Numbered from the stretch's first letter, positions 1 to 7,410 are shown. The stretch is DNA of 14,491 nt from JBKEAJ01 sp047975005 (GCA_047975005.1 JBKECW010000002.1:1-14491), one strand, 5' to 3'. The notes: generated from the sequence alone by a model not told the origin. Made by a program: numbers and translations.

Positions 1-1007
1 CACAAATCTCCGATTTCTTTCAGATATGAATTAATTTTCTGATTACTTAATATCGGGAGTAATTTTCCATCATCTGATAGTCCTTCATACTTCTTTAAGA
101 TGATTTTCGGAATCTCTAGTAGCGGTATGTTGATGACTGCATCTGTTTTTTGTCGCTTAGTCATTATCCAATCAGTACCGTTAATACCTTTTTGAATGTT
201 GTTTCTTGTTAGATTCCTCACATCAACATAAGCTAGACCGGTAAAGCATGAAAAAACGAAAAAATCACGTACTTGCTCCAATCTTTTTAGGGAAAAGTGT
301 TTCTTGTATATACGTTCCAACTCAACTTACGTCAAATACCCTCTATCAACTTTCTTTAAACGGATTTTGAAATTGATGAAAGGGTCTGCTTTTATCCATC
401 CGTTACTCTTTGCTATGAATACTATCTTTTTGAGTCTTTGCAGGTGCTTTCCTGCTGAATTGATATTGCACTTACGTTGTGTTTGGAGGTAAATAGATAG
501 ATTCTCTAAGAACGTATAATTGATTTCTCTTAGAGCCATATCGGAAACATTGTAATTCAGATTAATAAAGTCTGCAACATATCGCCTTGTAACAATATAT
601 TTATTGTAGGTGGCTTTCACTTTTGAAACCCCTACCAACTTCTTAAAGTCTTCGTTGTGCTTATCAAACACCGAGAGGACGGTTTTATAGCCGGTATTCA
701 ATCCTAGAAACTCATTCTTCACTTTCTCAGAGGTAATGTGTTCATCGTGGATTGTTAGTTGGTGGTATATTTTATTAACACGAGATTTAATATCATCAAG
801 CAACGTATTTATCTCCTTTGCAGAAGTCGTTTGTCCGGATGCTTTCCCAAACTTGGTACTCCGCATTGACGGCTTAATGTGTAGCTTGGTGCTGAATTGC
901 ACAGTTTTCCCATTAATGGTAATCCTTGAAACAATGGGTGCTGTTCCGTCTCTTCTTAGTGCATTTCTTTTAACGAAGAATGTGACTTTAAATGTACTTT
1001 TAATCAT
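1..1007 (-). pseudogene. Tyrosine site-specific integrase, interrupted by one in-frame TAA and cut by the window edge
   Basis: Reads leftward from ATG at 1005-1007. Residues 1-226 contain an N-terminal arm-type DNA-binding part (KVTFFVKRNALRRDGTAPI) and a SAM-like core-binding domain ending in KKVDRGYLT. A TAA at 327-329 stops it exactly where this family normally continues as YLTEEELERI; the same frame then stays open to base 1 for about 108 codons (VELERIYKKHFSL..., FSCFTGLAYVDV, and a beta-hairpin lysine in TKRQKTDAV). The box I position normally holding arginine is alanine in TGLAYVDV; substitutions at this position are known in Bacteroidota integrases such as IntDOT. The HxLR box and catalytic tyrosine would lie outside the window. 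A single GAA to TAA change would explain the break. A possible promoter -7 box TAGTTTTG lies at 1068-1075 on the minus strand. Position next to a tRNA gene suggests a mobile-element integrase. Identity is well supported; inactivity is inferred. Confidence 0.88.
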
Positions 1008-1096
1008 GGCATCTTTTTTTTAATGAAAACTCTTAATCTTTTTATGACTTTACTCCTTTTACAGTCACAAAACTATTAACTTTCGATGGAAAAGGT

Positions 1097-1148
1097 GCCA
1101 ATCTAAACAAGCCAATTTCAGCCACTTATAAGCCAATTCCTGCCAAAT
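1097..1148. repeat. Cluster of GCCAA direct repeats between integrase and tRNA-Lys
   Basis: GCCAA occurs at 1097, 1111, 1132 and 1142 in the same orientation. Two of the copies are extended to a perfect 9-mer, AAGCCAATT (1109-1117 and 1130-1138), spaced 21 bp start to start, two helical turns. Short phased direct repeats beside an integrase gene resemble arm-type integrase or excisionase binding sites. This is pattern-based; no site consensus for this integrase is known to me. Confidence 0.35.
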
Positions 1149-1249
1149 CTGTGACCTGTTTTGCGTGTTTGAAAAATGGTCACGAATTAGTTCCCAAACT
1201 ATGGCATTTTTTGGCTTTTTGCACATACTTACGACCTCCATACTTAAAA

Positions 1250-1284
1250 ATAAAAAGTCCCACAATTCGTTGAATTGCAGGACT
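1250..1284 (-). terminator. Rho-independent terminator of tRNA-Lys
   Basis: On the minus strand a 13-bp stem (1272-1284 with 1256-1268, including two G-U pairs) closes a 3-nt loop and is followed by a run of five T. It begins 34 bases past the tRNA CCA end, in the right orientation to end the tRNA transcript. Confidence 0.8.
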
Positions 1285-1317
1285 TCTTTGTTTTTGACCG
1301 CCTTTTGGCGTTTCTCT

Positions 1318-1393
1318 TGGTGACTCAGCTGGGGCTCGAACCCAGGACCCCATCATTAAAAGTGATGTGCTCTACCAACTGAGCTACTGAGTC
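1318..1393 (-). tRNA. tRNA-Lys (anticodon TTT), CCA encoded
   Basis: The minus strand folds as a complete cloverleaf. The acceptor stem GACTCAG pairs with CTGAGTC; the D arm is GCTC AGTTGGTAGA GAGC-like; the anticodon stem CATCA/TGATG closes the loop CTTTTAA with TTT in the centre; the T arm CTGGG TTCGAGC CCCAG is canonical. The discriminator base is A and the next three bases are CCA, encoded in the genome (1318-1320). It decodes AAA/AAG lysine codons. A promoter lies immediately upstream and a hairpin terminator downstream. The interrupted integrase gene follows the 3' end, and the 3' halves of tRNA genes are common integration targets; the second copy of any target repeat would lie outside the window. 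Confidence 0.97.
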
Positions 1394-1427
1394 AACATTT
1401 ATACCTTTGTTTTTGTCAAAAGCGTTG

Positions 1428-1458
1428 CAAAGATAGGGTTTTATGTCTTTTATTCCAA
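1428..1458 (-). promoter_or_regulatory. Bacteroidota-type promoter for tRNA-Lys
   Basis: On the minus strand TTG (1456-1458), a 20-nt spacer and TATCTTTG (1428-1435) match the Bacteroidota primary sigma consensus TTG-N19-21-TAnnTTTG. The predicted start is near 1420, about 27 nt ahead of the tRNA. Confidence 0.75.
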
Positions 1459-1825
1459 ATCATAAAAGATTAAAAAATGTTTATGCTGAGAGTGGGTGTA
1501 TGTATTAGCCTTAAAAACAAAGTAGTAGTTAGGTGTACTTGATTTATAGATGTGTTGTTTTAATCTGTGTTGTCCTTAGAAAATTGTTATAAATCTAATT
1601 GCACAAGTGAGCTGTAGCATTAATCTGATTATAGAGGAAATACTGACCGCGCGCTTGGTTATGAGACAATCTGTGGGTATGTGTTAGATTTACTAATTTC
1701 AGACTTTGCCAACTAGCGGGAGAGTATACGTTGTCTTTTTTTTATATACGTACAAGACTCAAAATATAAAGAGTCTTGCAATATGCGAAAAAAGTTGTAA
1801 TTTGCGCCAGTAATTTTGAAAAAAT
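1459..1825. other. Intergenic stretch; one perfect inverted repeat
   Basis: No coding frame is convincing here. The only clear structure is a perfect 8-bp inverted repeat, CAAGACTC (1753-1760) and GAGTCTTG (1771-1778), with a 10-nt AT-rich spacer. It sits about 50 bp ahead of yccF and could be an operator or a hairpin. A lone -7 match TAATTTTG lies at 1811-1818, only 7 nt before the yccF start and with no TTG at the right distance, so it is doubtful. Confidence 0.45.
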
Positions 1826-2200
1826 ATGAATTTTTTATTGAACTTTATTTGGATGCTCTTCGGAGGGCTGACAACAGCAGTTGGATATTTCCTTGCTGGT
1901 ATTGCCATGTGTGTAACAATAATAGGCATTCCTTGGGGGATGCAGTGTTTTAAACTCGCTCTTATCGCTCTATGGCCTTTTGGCATGGAAGTTAATAAAA
2001 AAGAGGATTTGAATGGTTGTTTGAATCTTATTCTTACTATAATTTGGTTCATAATAGGAGCAATTCCAATTGCACTGAATCACCTATTCTGGGGACTAAT
2101 ACTATTTATAACAATAATAGGTATACCTTGGGGTAAGCAGCATTTTAGAATGATAAGTGTTGCAATGTTCCCATTTGGCAAAGAAATCGTAGTGAAGTAA
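1826..2200 (+). CDS. yccF: YccF-domain inner membrane protein
   Basis: A 124-residue, strongly hydrophobic protein made of two copies of the YccF (DUF307) unit. The hallmark segment TIIGIPWG followed by F and then PFG occurs at about residues 30-53 and again at 96-118. Hydrophobic stretches near residues 5-33 and 66-98 predict membrane helices in each half. Length and double-repeat form match the family, whose members sit in the cytoplasmic membrane and have no established biochemical function. The ATG at 1826 is the first start in frame and gives the expected N-terminus (NFLLNFIWMLFGG). It appears to be a single-gene unit ended by the hairpin just downstream and converges with serA. The family call is secure; a role cannot be given. 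Confidence 0.93.
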   Translation: MNFLLNFIWMLFGGLTTAVGYFLAGIAMCVTIIGIPWGMQCFKLALIALWPFGMEVNKKEDLNGCLNLILTIIWFIIGAIPIALNHLFWGLILFITIIGIPWGKQHFRMISVAMFPFGKEIVVK

Positions 2201-2210
2201 ATTGCATGGG

Positions 2211-2258
2211 AGTGATGAGTTGATTTTTATTCATCTTGAAATCAACTCATCACTTGTT
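2211..2258. terminator. Bidirectional terminator between yccF and serA
   Basis: A perfect 16-bp inverted repeat (2211-2226 with 2239-2254) has a 12-nt loop and starts 10 bases after the yccF stop. TGTTTT follows on the plus strand, and the minus-strand transcript of serA reads through the same hairpin. It lies between two converging genes. Confidence 0.8.
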
Positions 2259-2272
2259 TTAACCCTCGCTAA

Positions 2273-3442
2273 TCATCTTATGAACCTTGCCATCAGCACA
2301 CCTTCTATGTTTCTGATGTCATCAAGAACCTTCTCGCTAATGTCTTTCTGACCTATGTCGATGATGTTGTATGCAAGATCTTTTTTATTCTTGTTGAGCA
2401 TGTTCTCTATGTTGATATTATCCTTTGCTAAAACAGATGTTATCTGCCCAACCATGTTCGGTATATTTCTATTGGCAATTACTAGCCTTGCGTAGCCATT
2501 TCTCTCAAGCTCGGCATCGGGAAAGTTAACAGAGTTTTTGATATTACCATTCTCCAAAAAATCCTTTATCTGCTCGACAGCCATGATTGCACAGTTGGTT
2601 TCCGATTCTGATGTTGATGCTCCAAGGTGAGGCAAGTTTACGCACCTTTCCATTGCAAGTGTCTCTTTGTTGGGGAAGTCTGTTATGTATTTTGCAACCT
2701 TCTTGCTCTCAAGGGCGCTCCTCATTGCAGTGTTGTCTACTAGTTCGCCCCTCGAAAAATTCAATATCTTTACGCCTTCCTTGCATTTGCTGATAAAATC
2801 TTCGTTGACGGTGTGTAAAGTACTGTCAAGCAGAGGAATGTGTAGGCTAATGTATTCGGCTTTAGACAGTAAACTGTCTAAAGATTTTGCGGCTTTTACA
2901 TTGCGACTTAAGCGCCATGCGTGCTGTACAGATATATAGGGATCATAACCTACAACCTTCATGCCTAGAGCCTGTGCCGCATTAGCCACTAACAAGCCTA
3001 TTGCTCCAAGTCCAATAACGCCAAGTGTGCGATTTCTTATTTCCTGTCCTTTAAAATTCTTTTTGTATTCTTCGATGAGAGACGGTATTGCGTCGCCCTT
3101 GTCTTTGATGGTGTTTGCCCAATATAGAGACTCCGAGATGCCTCGTGATGCCATTAATAATCCGGATATTACAAGCTCCTTCACGGCTTCGGCATTTGCT
3201 CCGGGAGTGTTAAACACTACTACTCCTCTTTCAGTCAGATTGTCGCTTGGAATATTATTAGTCCCCGCACCGGCTCTGGCTACGGCTTTCAGGTTGGGCG
3301 AAAACTCCATGTCGTGCAGCTTTGCACTTCTGACCAAGATGCCGTCGGCATCTTGGATGTTATCTCCAACTTCAAATTTGTCTTTCCTTAATAAGTTTAA
3401 GCCTTCTTCGTCAATTTTATTGAGAGTTAAAATCTTATTCAT
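2273..3442 (-). CDS. serA: D-3-phosphoglycerate dehydrogenase, short form with ACT domain
   Basis: Oxidises 3-phosphoglycerate to 3-phosphohydroxypyruvate with NAD, the first step of serine synthesis, in the cytoplasm. The 389 residues hold a split catalytic domain (about 1-100 and 290-310), an NAD-binding Rossmann domain with GLGAIG at 144-149 and an acidic residue D167 in GYDPY, and a C-terminal ACT domain (about 318-389). The catalytic arginine is R231 in NFSRGELVD; the catalytic histidine is H272 in PHLGAST; E260 in DFPNKET is the likely partner glutamate. The missing intervening domain and roughly 390-residue size fit the form common in Bacteroidales. The ACT domain suggests feedback by an amino acid, probably serine. 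It is transcribed away from the methionine operon, sharing a 326-bp intergenic region. serC is not in the window. Confidence 0.95.
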   Translation of the reverse strand: MNKILTLNKIDEEGLNLLRKDKFEVGDNIQDADGILVRSAKLHDMEFSPNLKAVARAGAGTNNIPSDNLTERGVVVFNTPGANAEAVKELVISGLLMASRGISESLYWANTIKDKGDAIPSLIEEYKKNFKGQEIRNRTLGVIGLGAIGLLVANAAQALGMKVVGYDPYISVQHAWRLSRNVKAAKSLDSLLSKAEYISLHIPLLDSTLHTVNEDFISKCKEGVKILNFSRGELVDNTAMRSALESKKVAKYITDFPNKETLAMERCVNLPHLGASTSESETNCAIMAVEQIKDFLENGNIKNSVNFPDAELERNGYARLVIANRNIPNMVGQITSVLAKDNINIENMLNKNKKDLAYNIIDIGQKDISEKVLDDIRNIEGVLMARFIR

Positions 3443-3526
3443 GATCGAATTGCGTCTTTATATTGTTAATAATATCCTCTAGTTGCTTTTATTTTGATGT
3501 AAATATCGGGCTTTTTATTGGCAATT

Positions 3527-3534
3527 CAAAGTTA
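3527..3534 (-). promoter_or_regulatory. Possible -7 box for serA
   Basis: TAACTTTG on the minus strand matches TAnnTTTG and would give a leader of about 80 nt before the serA ATG. No TTG is found 19-21 nt upstream, so only half of the promoter is supported. Confidence 0.4.
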
Positions 3535-3561
3535 AGTTTCTGTGTACTTTGTCTATGTAGA

Positions 3562-3593
3562 TTTGGATTTCTAGTTTTTCATGTATATATTTG
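3562..3593 (+). promoter_or_regulatory. Promoter of the aspartokinase-metY-metX operon
   Basis: TTTG (3562-3565), a 20-nt spacer and TATATTTG (3586-3593) fit the Bacteroidota primary promoter consensus closely. The transcript would start near 3600, leaving about 170 nt of leader before the aspartokinase ATG at 3769, long enough for a regulatory element. Confidence 0.7.
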
Positions 3594-3610
3594 AACCCTC
3601 AGAAAATATA

Positions 3611-3682
3611 ATGATAGAAAGAAATCAAATATTATCCGCTTCTGTGCTATTGGCAATGTCAATGTGTATGATAATGCTATAG
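3611..3682 (+). CDS. Candidate 23-residue Met-rich leader peptide
   Basis: ATG at 3611, about 11 nt after the predicted transcription start, opens a 24-codon frame ending in TAG at 3680-3682. The first fifteen residues are MIERNQILSASVLLA and the last eight are MSMCMIML. Five of 23 residues are methionine, four of them alternate codons just before the stop, and a cysteine lies among them. This is the layout of a ribosome-dependent attenuator peptide: promoter, short frame with a run of codons for the end product, then the biosynthetic operon, here methionine. A 6-bp stem (3682-3687 with 3711-3716) begins at the stop codon. I see no U-run terminator, so classical terminator-based attenuation is not shown. 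The repeated AATG pattern could also be chance. No strong ribosome binding site is visible, which is normal for this phylum. Confidence 0.4.
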   Translation: MIERNQILSASVLLAMSMCMIML

Positions 3683-3807
3683 CCTTCTTCTTGTGTGGTT
3701 TGCATGAGTCGAAGGCATCTCTAAATATCCGAAAGTCTGAATATCCGAAAATTTGAAAATCTAAGAAAATGCGAGTAATACGTATAAGCGGAGGAGTGCT
3801 GTCCTCC
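3682..3807 (+). promoter_or_regulatory. Operon leader with possible hairpins and a direct repeat
   Basis: GCCTTC (3682-3687) can pair with GAAGGC (3711-3716) across a 23-nt loop. An 11-bp direct repeat, AATATCCGAAA, occurs at 3724-3734 and 3740-3750. A second hairpin, GGAGGA (3790-3795) with TCCTCC (3802-3807), lies just inside the aspartokinase gene and could affect initiation. I do not recognise a known riboswitch here, and in particular no SAM riboswitch core. Confidence 0.3.
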
Positions 3808-5079
3808 AAAAGTTTAGTGAATAATTTTGCTGCTGAGCTTAGGAATGGCAACGAAAAAACATGCGTTGTTGTGTCCGAGGTGCAAGGTGTTGGTAGGATT
3901 ATCTCCGATGGTCTAAAATCTATGACCAACAGGTTGCTTAACCCTGAGAACGTGGTTTTAGAGATAAGTAACTACTACAAAAAACAAACAATTTGCAAAG
4001 ATTTGGGAATAGTAAAGTCTATTCTGGATGAGCTGTGCTCTATGTTTAGAGGTATTTACCTTACGGGGGATTATTCGGCAAATATTCATGATTACATGCT
4101 TGTTCAAAGCGAGAGGATGGCAACATATCTTCTCAAAAGTGCCTTGGAAAACGCTGATTGTGAGGTTGATGTTGTAGAGCCGGAGCAAATACCATTGCAA
4201 GTTACAAATGAGTATGGAAACGCATCTATTGACACAGCAACGGCAGTAAAGCCCTTATTCAGAAATACAAGCGAAAGCCTTGTGCTTGTGCCGGGGTCTT
4301 ATGGTATTACCGAAGACGGAAAAGTTGCTAGAGTGGGGCAGAGTGCTGCCGACTATACCGCTGCCGCTATTGTGGCTCTGACGGGTGCTCGAAAACTGGA
4401 GTTGTGGGGCATGGATACTCCTTTTTATGCTTTCCCTTCCAAAAATGCCTCCGACTCGGAAGTAGTAGAGTGTCTGGACTTCTCCGAGGCTTCCGAGATG
4501 GCTTATTTCAATCAGGTATCTATGCATCCTCGTGTGGTCGAACCTCTATACGGTAAAAATATACCAATTGATATATTGCTCCCCAATGATAAAGGAGAGT
4601 ACAAAATAGCAACTAAAATCTCTGCCGATTGCTCTTCCAACAAGAAAGGCGTTAAATGCGTTGGAGTGGCTCCTATTGCAATATTGTCGCTCAGAGGCCC
4701 GGGCGTGGGACTCAAGCCCGGAATACTTGCAAATGTTACAGGCAGCTTTGGTAAGCGAAATATCAATATTCGTTCTGTTATTACATCGCAAGTGTGTATA
4801 AACATCGTGATTGATAGGGCTGATGTTGAAGAGGTGCGACAAATTGCTGACAAGCTGGAACTAACAGCCGTCAGCGAAAAAAGCCTTATAGACAATGTTA
4901 CTCTTGTTGGGGTAGTCGGACATCAAGAAAGTTTTGGCGACGACATATTTAAAATATTGGACAGCACAAGCGTGTCGATAAAACTAATGGAAGCAGGCAT
5001 TGTTTCTACTGTGCAATACTTGTGCGTAGACGATACCGATTGCGATGAGATAATCAATGTGATAAAAAGTACAATATAA
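3769..5079 (+). CDS. Aspartokinase-family protein with diverged active site and two ACT domains
   Basis: A 436-residue protein with an amino-acid-kinase domain (about 1-290) and two C-terminal ACT domains (about 303-370 and 377-436), the layout of monofunctional aspartokinase, which phosphorylates aspartate to open the Lys/Thr/Met pathway. Family landmarks include SER at 114-116 (usual GERLS), LVPGSYG at 173-179 and AYFNQVSMHPRVVEP at 245-259. Several catalytic motifs are altered: the N-terminal KFGGTS reads RISGGV, so the phosphate-binding lysine is arginine; GRGGSDYTA reads GQSAADYTA (190-198), losing the arginine and serine but keeping D195; and TDVDGVYTADP reads GMDTPFYAFPS. No homoserine dehydrogenase domain follows, unlike ThrA fusions. 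It is first in the operon, 22 nt ahead of metY. It could be a weak enzyme or a ligand-sensing relative; the family is clear, the activity is not. Confidence 0.9.
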   Translation: MRVIRISGGVLSSKSLVNNFAAELRNGNEKTCVVVSEVQGVGRIISDGLKSMTNRLLNPENVVLEISNYYKKQTICKDLGIVKSILDELCSMFRGIYLTGDYSANIHDYMLVQSERMATYLLKSALENADCEVDVVEPEQIPLQVTNEYGNASIDTATAVKPLFRNTSESLVLVPGSYGITEDGKVARVGQSAADYTAAAIVALTGARKLELWGMDTPFYAFPSKNASDSEVVECLDFSEASEMAYFNQVSMHPRVVEPLYGKNIPIDILLPNDKGEYKIATKISADCSSNKKGVKCVGVAPIAILSLRGPGVGLKPGILANVTGSFGKRNINIRSVITSQVCINIVIDRADVEEVRQIADKLELTAVSEKSLIDNVTLVGVVGHQESFGDDIFKILDSTSVSIKLMEAGIVSTVQYLCVDDTDCDEIINVIKSTI

Positions 5080-5101
5080 ACTATTTAAAAATTGAAGTGA
5101 A

Positions 5102-6394
5102 ATGACTTACAAATTTGAAACACTACAGGTGCATGCCGGACAAACTCCTGATCCTACAACAAAATCAAGGGCTGTCCCTATTTATCAAACTACATCTTAT
5201 GTTTTTGATGATTCCGATCATGCTGCAAGATTATTTAGTCTTGAAGAGTTTGGAAATATATACTCTCGAATTATGAATCCCACTAATGACGTCTTTGAAA
5301 AAAGAATGGCTGAGCTGGAAGGTGGTAAAGTGGCAATAGCAGTGGCTTCGGGGCATGCCGCACAATTTGTTACCATAAATACATTATGCGGACAGGGAGA
5401 CAATATCGTCAGCTCCCCGTTTCTATATGGAGGTACACACACGCAGTTTGCCGTTACATTCAAAAATCTAGGAATCAAAGTGAAATTTACTGAGACTCTT
5501 AGTGCCGATGAATTTGATGCCCTTATAGACGATAAAACCAAAGGTATATACGTCGAAACTGTTGGTAACCCGGGACTGCAAATACCCGATTTTGAGAAAA
5601 TTGCAGCTGTAGCACGCAAACATAATATACCGCTTATCGTTGACAATACTTTTGGAGCTGCCGGATATTTATGTAGGCCTATCGAGCATGGTGCAAACAT
5701 AGTTGTACAGTCGACTACCAAATGGGTTGGCGGACACGGTACTTCTATCGGCGGAGTAGTTGTCGATGCAGGCAATTTTAACTGGGCAAACGGAAAATTC
5801 CCTCAATTTACAGAACCCTCTGAAGGGTATCATGGACTAAAATTTTGGGAAGTGTTTGGCGAAAATTCGCCGTTCGGCAACATCGCTTTTGGTATCAAAG
5901 CTCGTGTTGAGAGCCTGCGCGATTTAGGACCGTCAAATTCGGCGTTCAACTCATTCTTGTTCCTGCAGGGACTAGAAACTCTCTCGCTCAGAATGGACAG
6001 ACATGTAGAAAATTCACTTAAACTCGGCAAATGGCTGGAACAGCATAGTAAGGTTGAGTCGGTTAACTATCCCTCGCTCGAAGGAAACTCGCAATACGAA
6101 CTGGCAACAAAATACTTGCCCAAAGGCGCAGGTGGTGTAATAACATTCTGTGTGAAAGGCGATAAAGACGCGGCTAAAAGAGTGGTCGACAATCTTAATC
6201 TTGTTAGCCATCTTGCAAATATCGGCGATGTGAAGTCTCTGATAATCCAGCCTGCGGCAACTACTCACCAACAGCTGAATGCCGAAGAGCAACTGAGTGC
6301 AGGCGTGCTGCCAACAATGCTCAGGGTGTCGGTAGGAATTGAAAATATAGACGATATTATTGCGGATTTCGAGCAAGCACTAGCAAAGGCTTAA
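5102..6394 (+). CDS. metY: O-acetylhomoserine sulfhydrylase (aminocarboxypropyltransferase)
   Basis: A PLP enzyme of the Cys/Met metabolism family (fold type I) that joins O-acetylhomoserine and sulfide to give homocysteine, the direct-sulfhydrylation route to methionine. Of 430 residues, the family signs are YSRIMNPT at 54-61, VASGHAA at 81-87, the PLP-binding aspartate D181 in IVDNTF, and the Schiff-base lysine K207 in STTKWVGGHG. The long insertion around FNWANGKFPQFTEPSEGYHGL (in part, about 226-245) and the total length of about 430 are typical of MetY and longer than cystathionine gamma-synthase (about 380). The ATG at 5102 gives the standard N-terminus with ETLQVHAGQ. It is sandwiched between the aspartokinase (22-nt gap) and metX (5-nt gap), so it is co-transcribed and its substrate is made by its neighbour. 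Confidence 0.97.
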   Translation: MTYKFETLQVHAGQTPDPTTKSRAVPIYQTTSYVFDDSDHAARLFSLEEFGNIYSRIMNPTNDVFEKRMAELEGGKVAIAVASGHAAQFVTINTLCGQGDNIVSSPFLYGGTHTQFAVTFKNLGIKVKFTETLSADEFDALIDDKTKGIYVETVGNPGLQIPDFEKIAAVARKHNIPLIVDNTFGAAGYLCRPIEHGANIVVQSTTKWVGGHGTSIGGVVVDAGNFNWANGKFPQFTEPSEGYHGLKFWEVFGENSPFGNIAFGIKARVESLRDLGPSNSAFNSFLFLQGLETLSLRMDRHVENSLKLGKWLEQHSKVESVNYPSLEGNSQYELATKYLPKGAGGVITFCVKGDKDAAKRVVDNLNLVSHLANIGDVKSLIIQPAATTHQQLNAEEQLSAGVLPTMLRVSVGIENIDDIIADFEQALAKA

Positions 6395-6399
6395 AATAT

Positions 6400-7410
6400 A
6401 TGACAAAGTATTACAAACACCCATCTCCTCTTAAACTGGAGATGGGTGCTGTTTTGCCCAGTGTGGACATAGCGTATCACACTTGGGGAGAACTTAACGG
6501 GGACAAAGACAATGTGATTTGGGTGTGTCATGCTTTTACGGCAAATTCCGATGTGTTGGACTGGTGGCCGAATATTGTGGGAAGTGGACTGGCTATTGAT
6601 ACTGATAAGTATTTTGTTGTCTGTGCCAATATATTAGGTTCCTGCTATGGCACAACGGGAGCTATGTCCATAAATCCCGATACCGGAAAGCCTTGGTTTT
6701 CCAATTTCCCTCGAATTACCGTTCGAGATCTGGTGAATTGTCATGAAATATTGCGCAAGCACTTGGAAATCAAAAATATCAGAGCCGTGATAGGCGGTTC
6801 GGTAGGCGGACAACAGGCATTGGAGTATGCAATTATGTGTCCTGATGTGGTAAGCTCGGCACTTGTGGGAGCGTGCAGTGCCAAGCAAACCCCTTGGGCA
6901 ATAGCATTCAACGAGACTATGCGCATGGCAATAAAGTCTGATAGTACCTATGATGACAATACGCCCGAAGGTGGATTGCAAGGACTGAAAACCGCACGGG
7001 CAGTAGCTTTGCTGAGTTATAGAAACGAACATACATACAACACTACTCAGAAAGACGAGAACGACGATGAGCTATTATATCACAGAGCCTGCTCGTATCA
7101 GCAATATCAGGGCGAGAAGCTAATTAAACGATACGATGCATATACTTATATGACAATGACTTATCTTGCTGATAGCCATAATGTAGGGCGTGGGCGTGGA
7201 GGTGTCGAAAAGGTTCTAAAATCAATAAAAATTCCGGTAATGGTGATGGGGGTCGATACCGACCTGCTTTATCCCATTGAGTCGCAAAAATACATGAGTC
7301 GCTTGATACCGGATTCTAAATTCTATGAAATAGAGTCGCAGTTTGGACACGACGGCTTCTTGATAGAAACAGATAAAATAAGCCTCCTGATAAAGGGTTT
7401 CATAAATTGA
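6400..7410 (+). CDS. metX: Homoserine O-acetyltransferase
   Basis: Transfers acetyl from acetyl-CoA to homoserine, producing the MetY substrate. It is an alpha/beta-hydrolase-fold enzyme of 336 residues. The nucleophile elbow is GGSVGGQQ with S134 (family form GGSMGG); the acid is D288 in GVDTDLLYP and the histidine is H317 in GHDGFLIE. Other family segments are CHAFTANSD (43-51), NILGSCYGTTG (77-87) and YLADSHNVGRGRGG (255-268). Its start lies 5 nt after the metY stop, so translation is probably coupled. The size is near the short end for MetX (about 350-380), but all catalytic parts are present. It is the last gene of the operon: no gene follows within 400 bases. No strong terminator is visible directly after it. 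Confidence 0.96.
   Translation: MTKYYKHPSPLKLEMGAVLPSVDIAYHTWGELNGDKDNVIWVCHAFTANSDVLDWWPNIVGSGLAIDTDKYFVVCANILGSCYGTTGAMSINPDTGKPWFSNFPRITVRDLVNCHEILRKHLEIKNIRAVIGGSVGGQQALEYAIMCPDVVSSALVGACSAKQTPWAIAFNETMRMAIKSDSTYDDNTPEGGLQGLKTARAVALLSYRNEHTYNTTQKDENDDELLYHRACSYQQYQGEKLIKRYDAYTYMTMTYLADSHNVGRGRGGVEKVLKSIKIPVMVMGVDTDLLYPIESQKYMSRLIPDSKFYEIESQFGHDGFLIETDKISLLIKGFIN

Larger units (their letters stand above)
3516..3657. repeat. Repeated 10-mer TATTGGCAAT in the serA/methionine control region
   Basis: TATTGGCAAT occurs at 3516-3525, just downstream of the serA -7 box in its leader, and again in the same orientation at 3648-3657 in the operon leader, 132 bp apart. The core ATTG-N-CAAT is an interrupted palindrome, as expected for a dimeric DNA-binding regulator. 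Two copies in a divergent control region are suggestive only, and the second overlaps the candidate leader peptide. Confidence 0.3.

Noticed and set aside
1065..1265. 66-residue minus-strand open frame between integrase and tRNA-Lys
   Set aside because: It begins inside the tRNA terminator hairpin, has no recognisable motif, and its DNA holds the GCCAA repeats and the integrase -7 box.
1402..1409. TACCTTTG as a plus-strand promoter box toward yccF
   Set aside because: A -33 box would fall inside the tRNA gene, no TTG is correctly placed, and yccF is over 400 bp away.
3443..3526. A serine-rich leader peptide ahead of serA, mirroring the methionine side
   Set aside because: The minus-strand leader from the proposed start contains no ATG frame before serA.
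3600..3768. SAM riboswitch in the methionine operon leader
   Set aside because: I could not find the nested helices or conserved core of any SAM riboswitch class I know; the only clear features are the short frame, a 6-bp stem and direct repeats.
3769..5079. Calling the first operon gene ThrA (bifunctional aspartokinase-homoserine dehydrogenase)
   Set aside because: The protein stops after two ACT domains at residue 436; no dehydrogenase domain follows.
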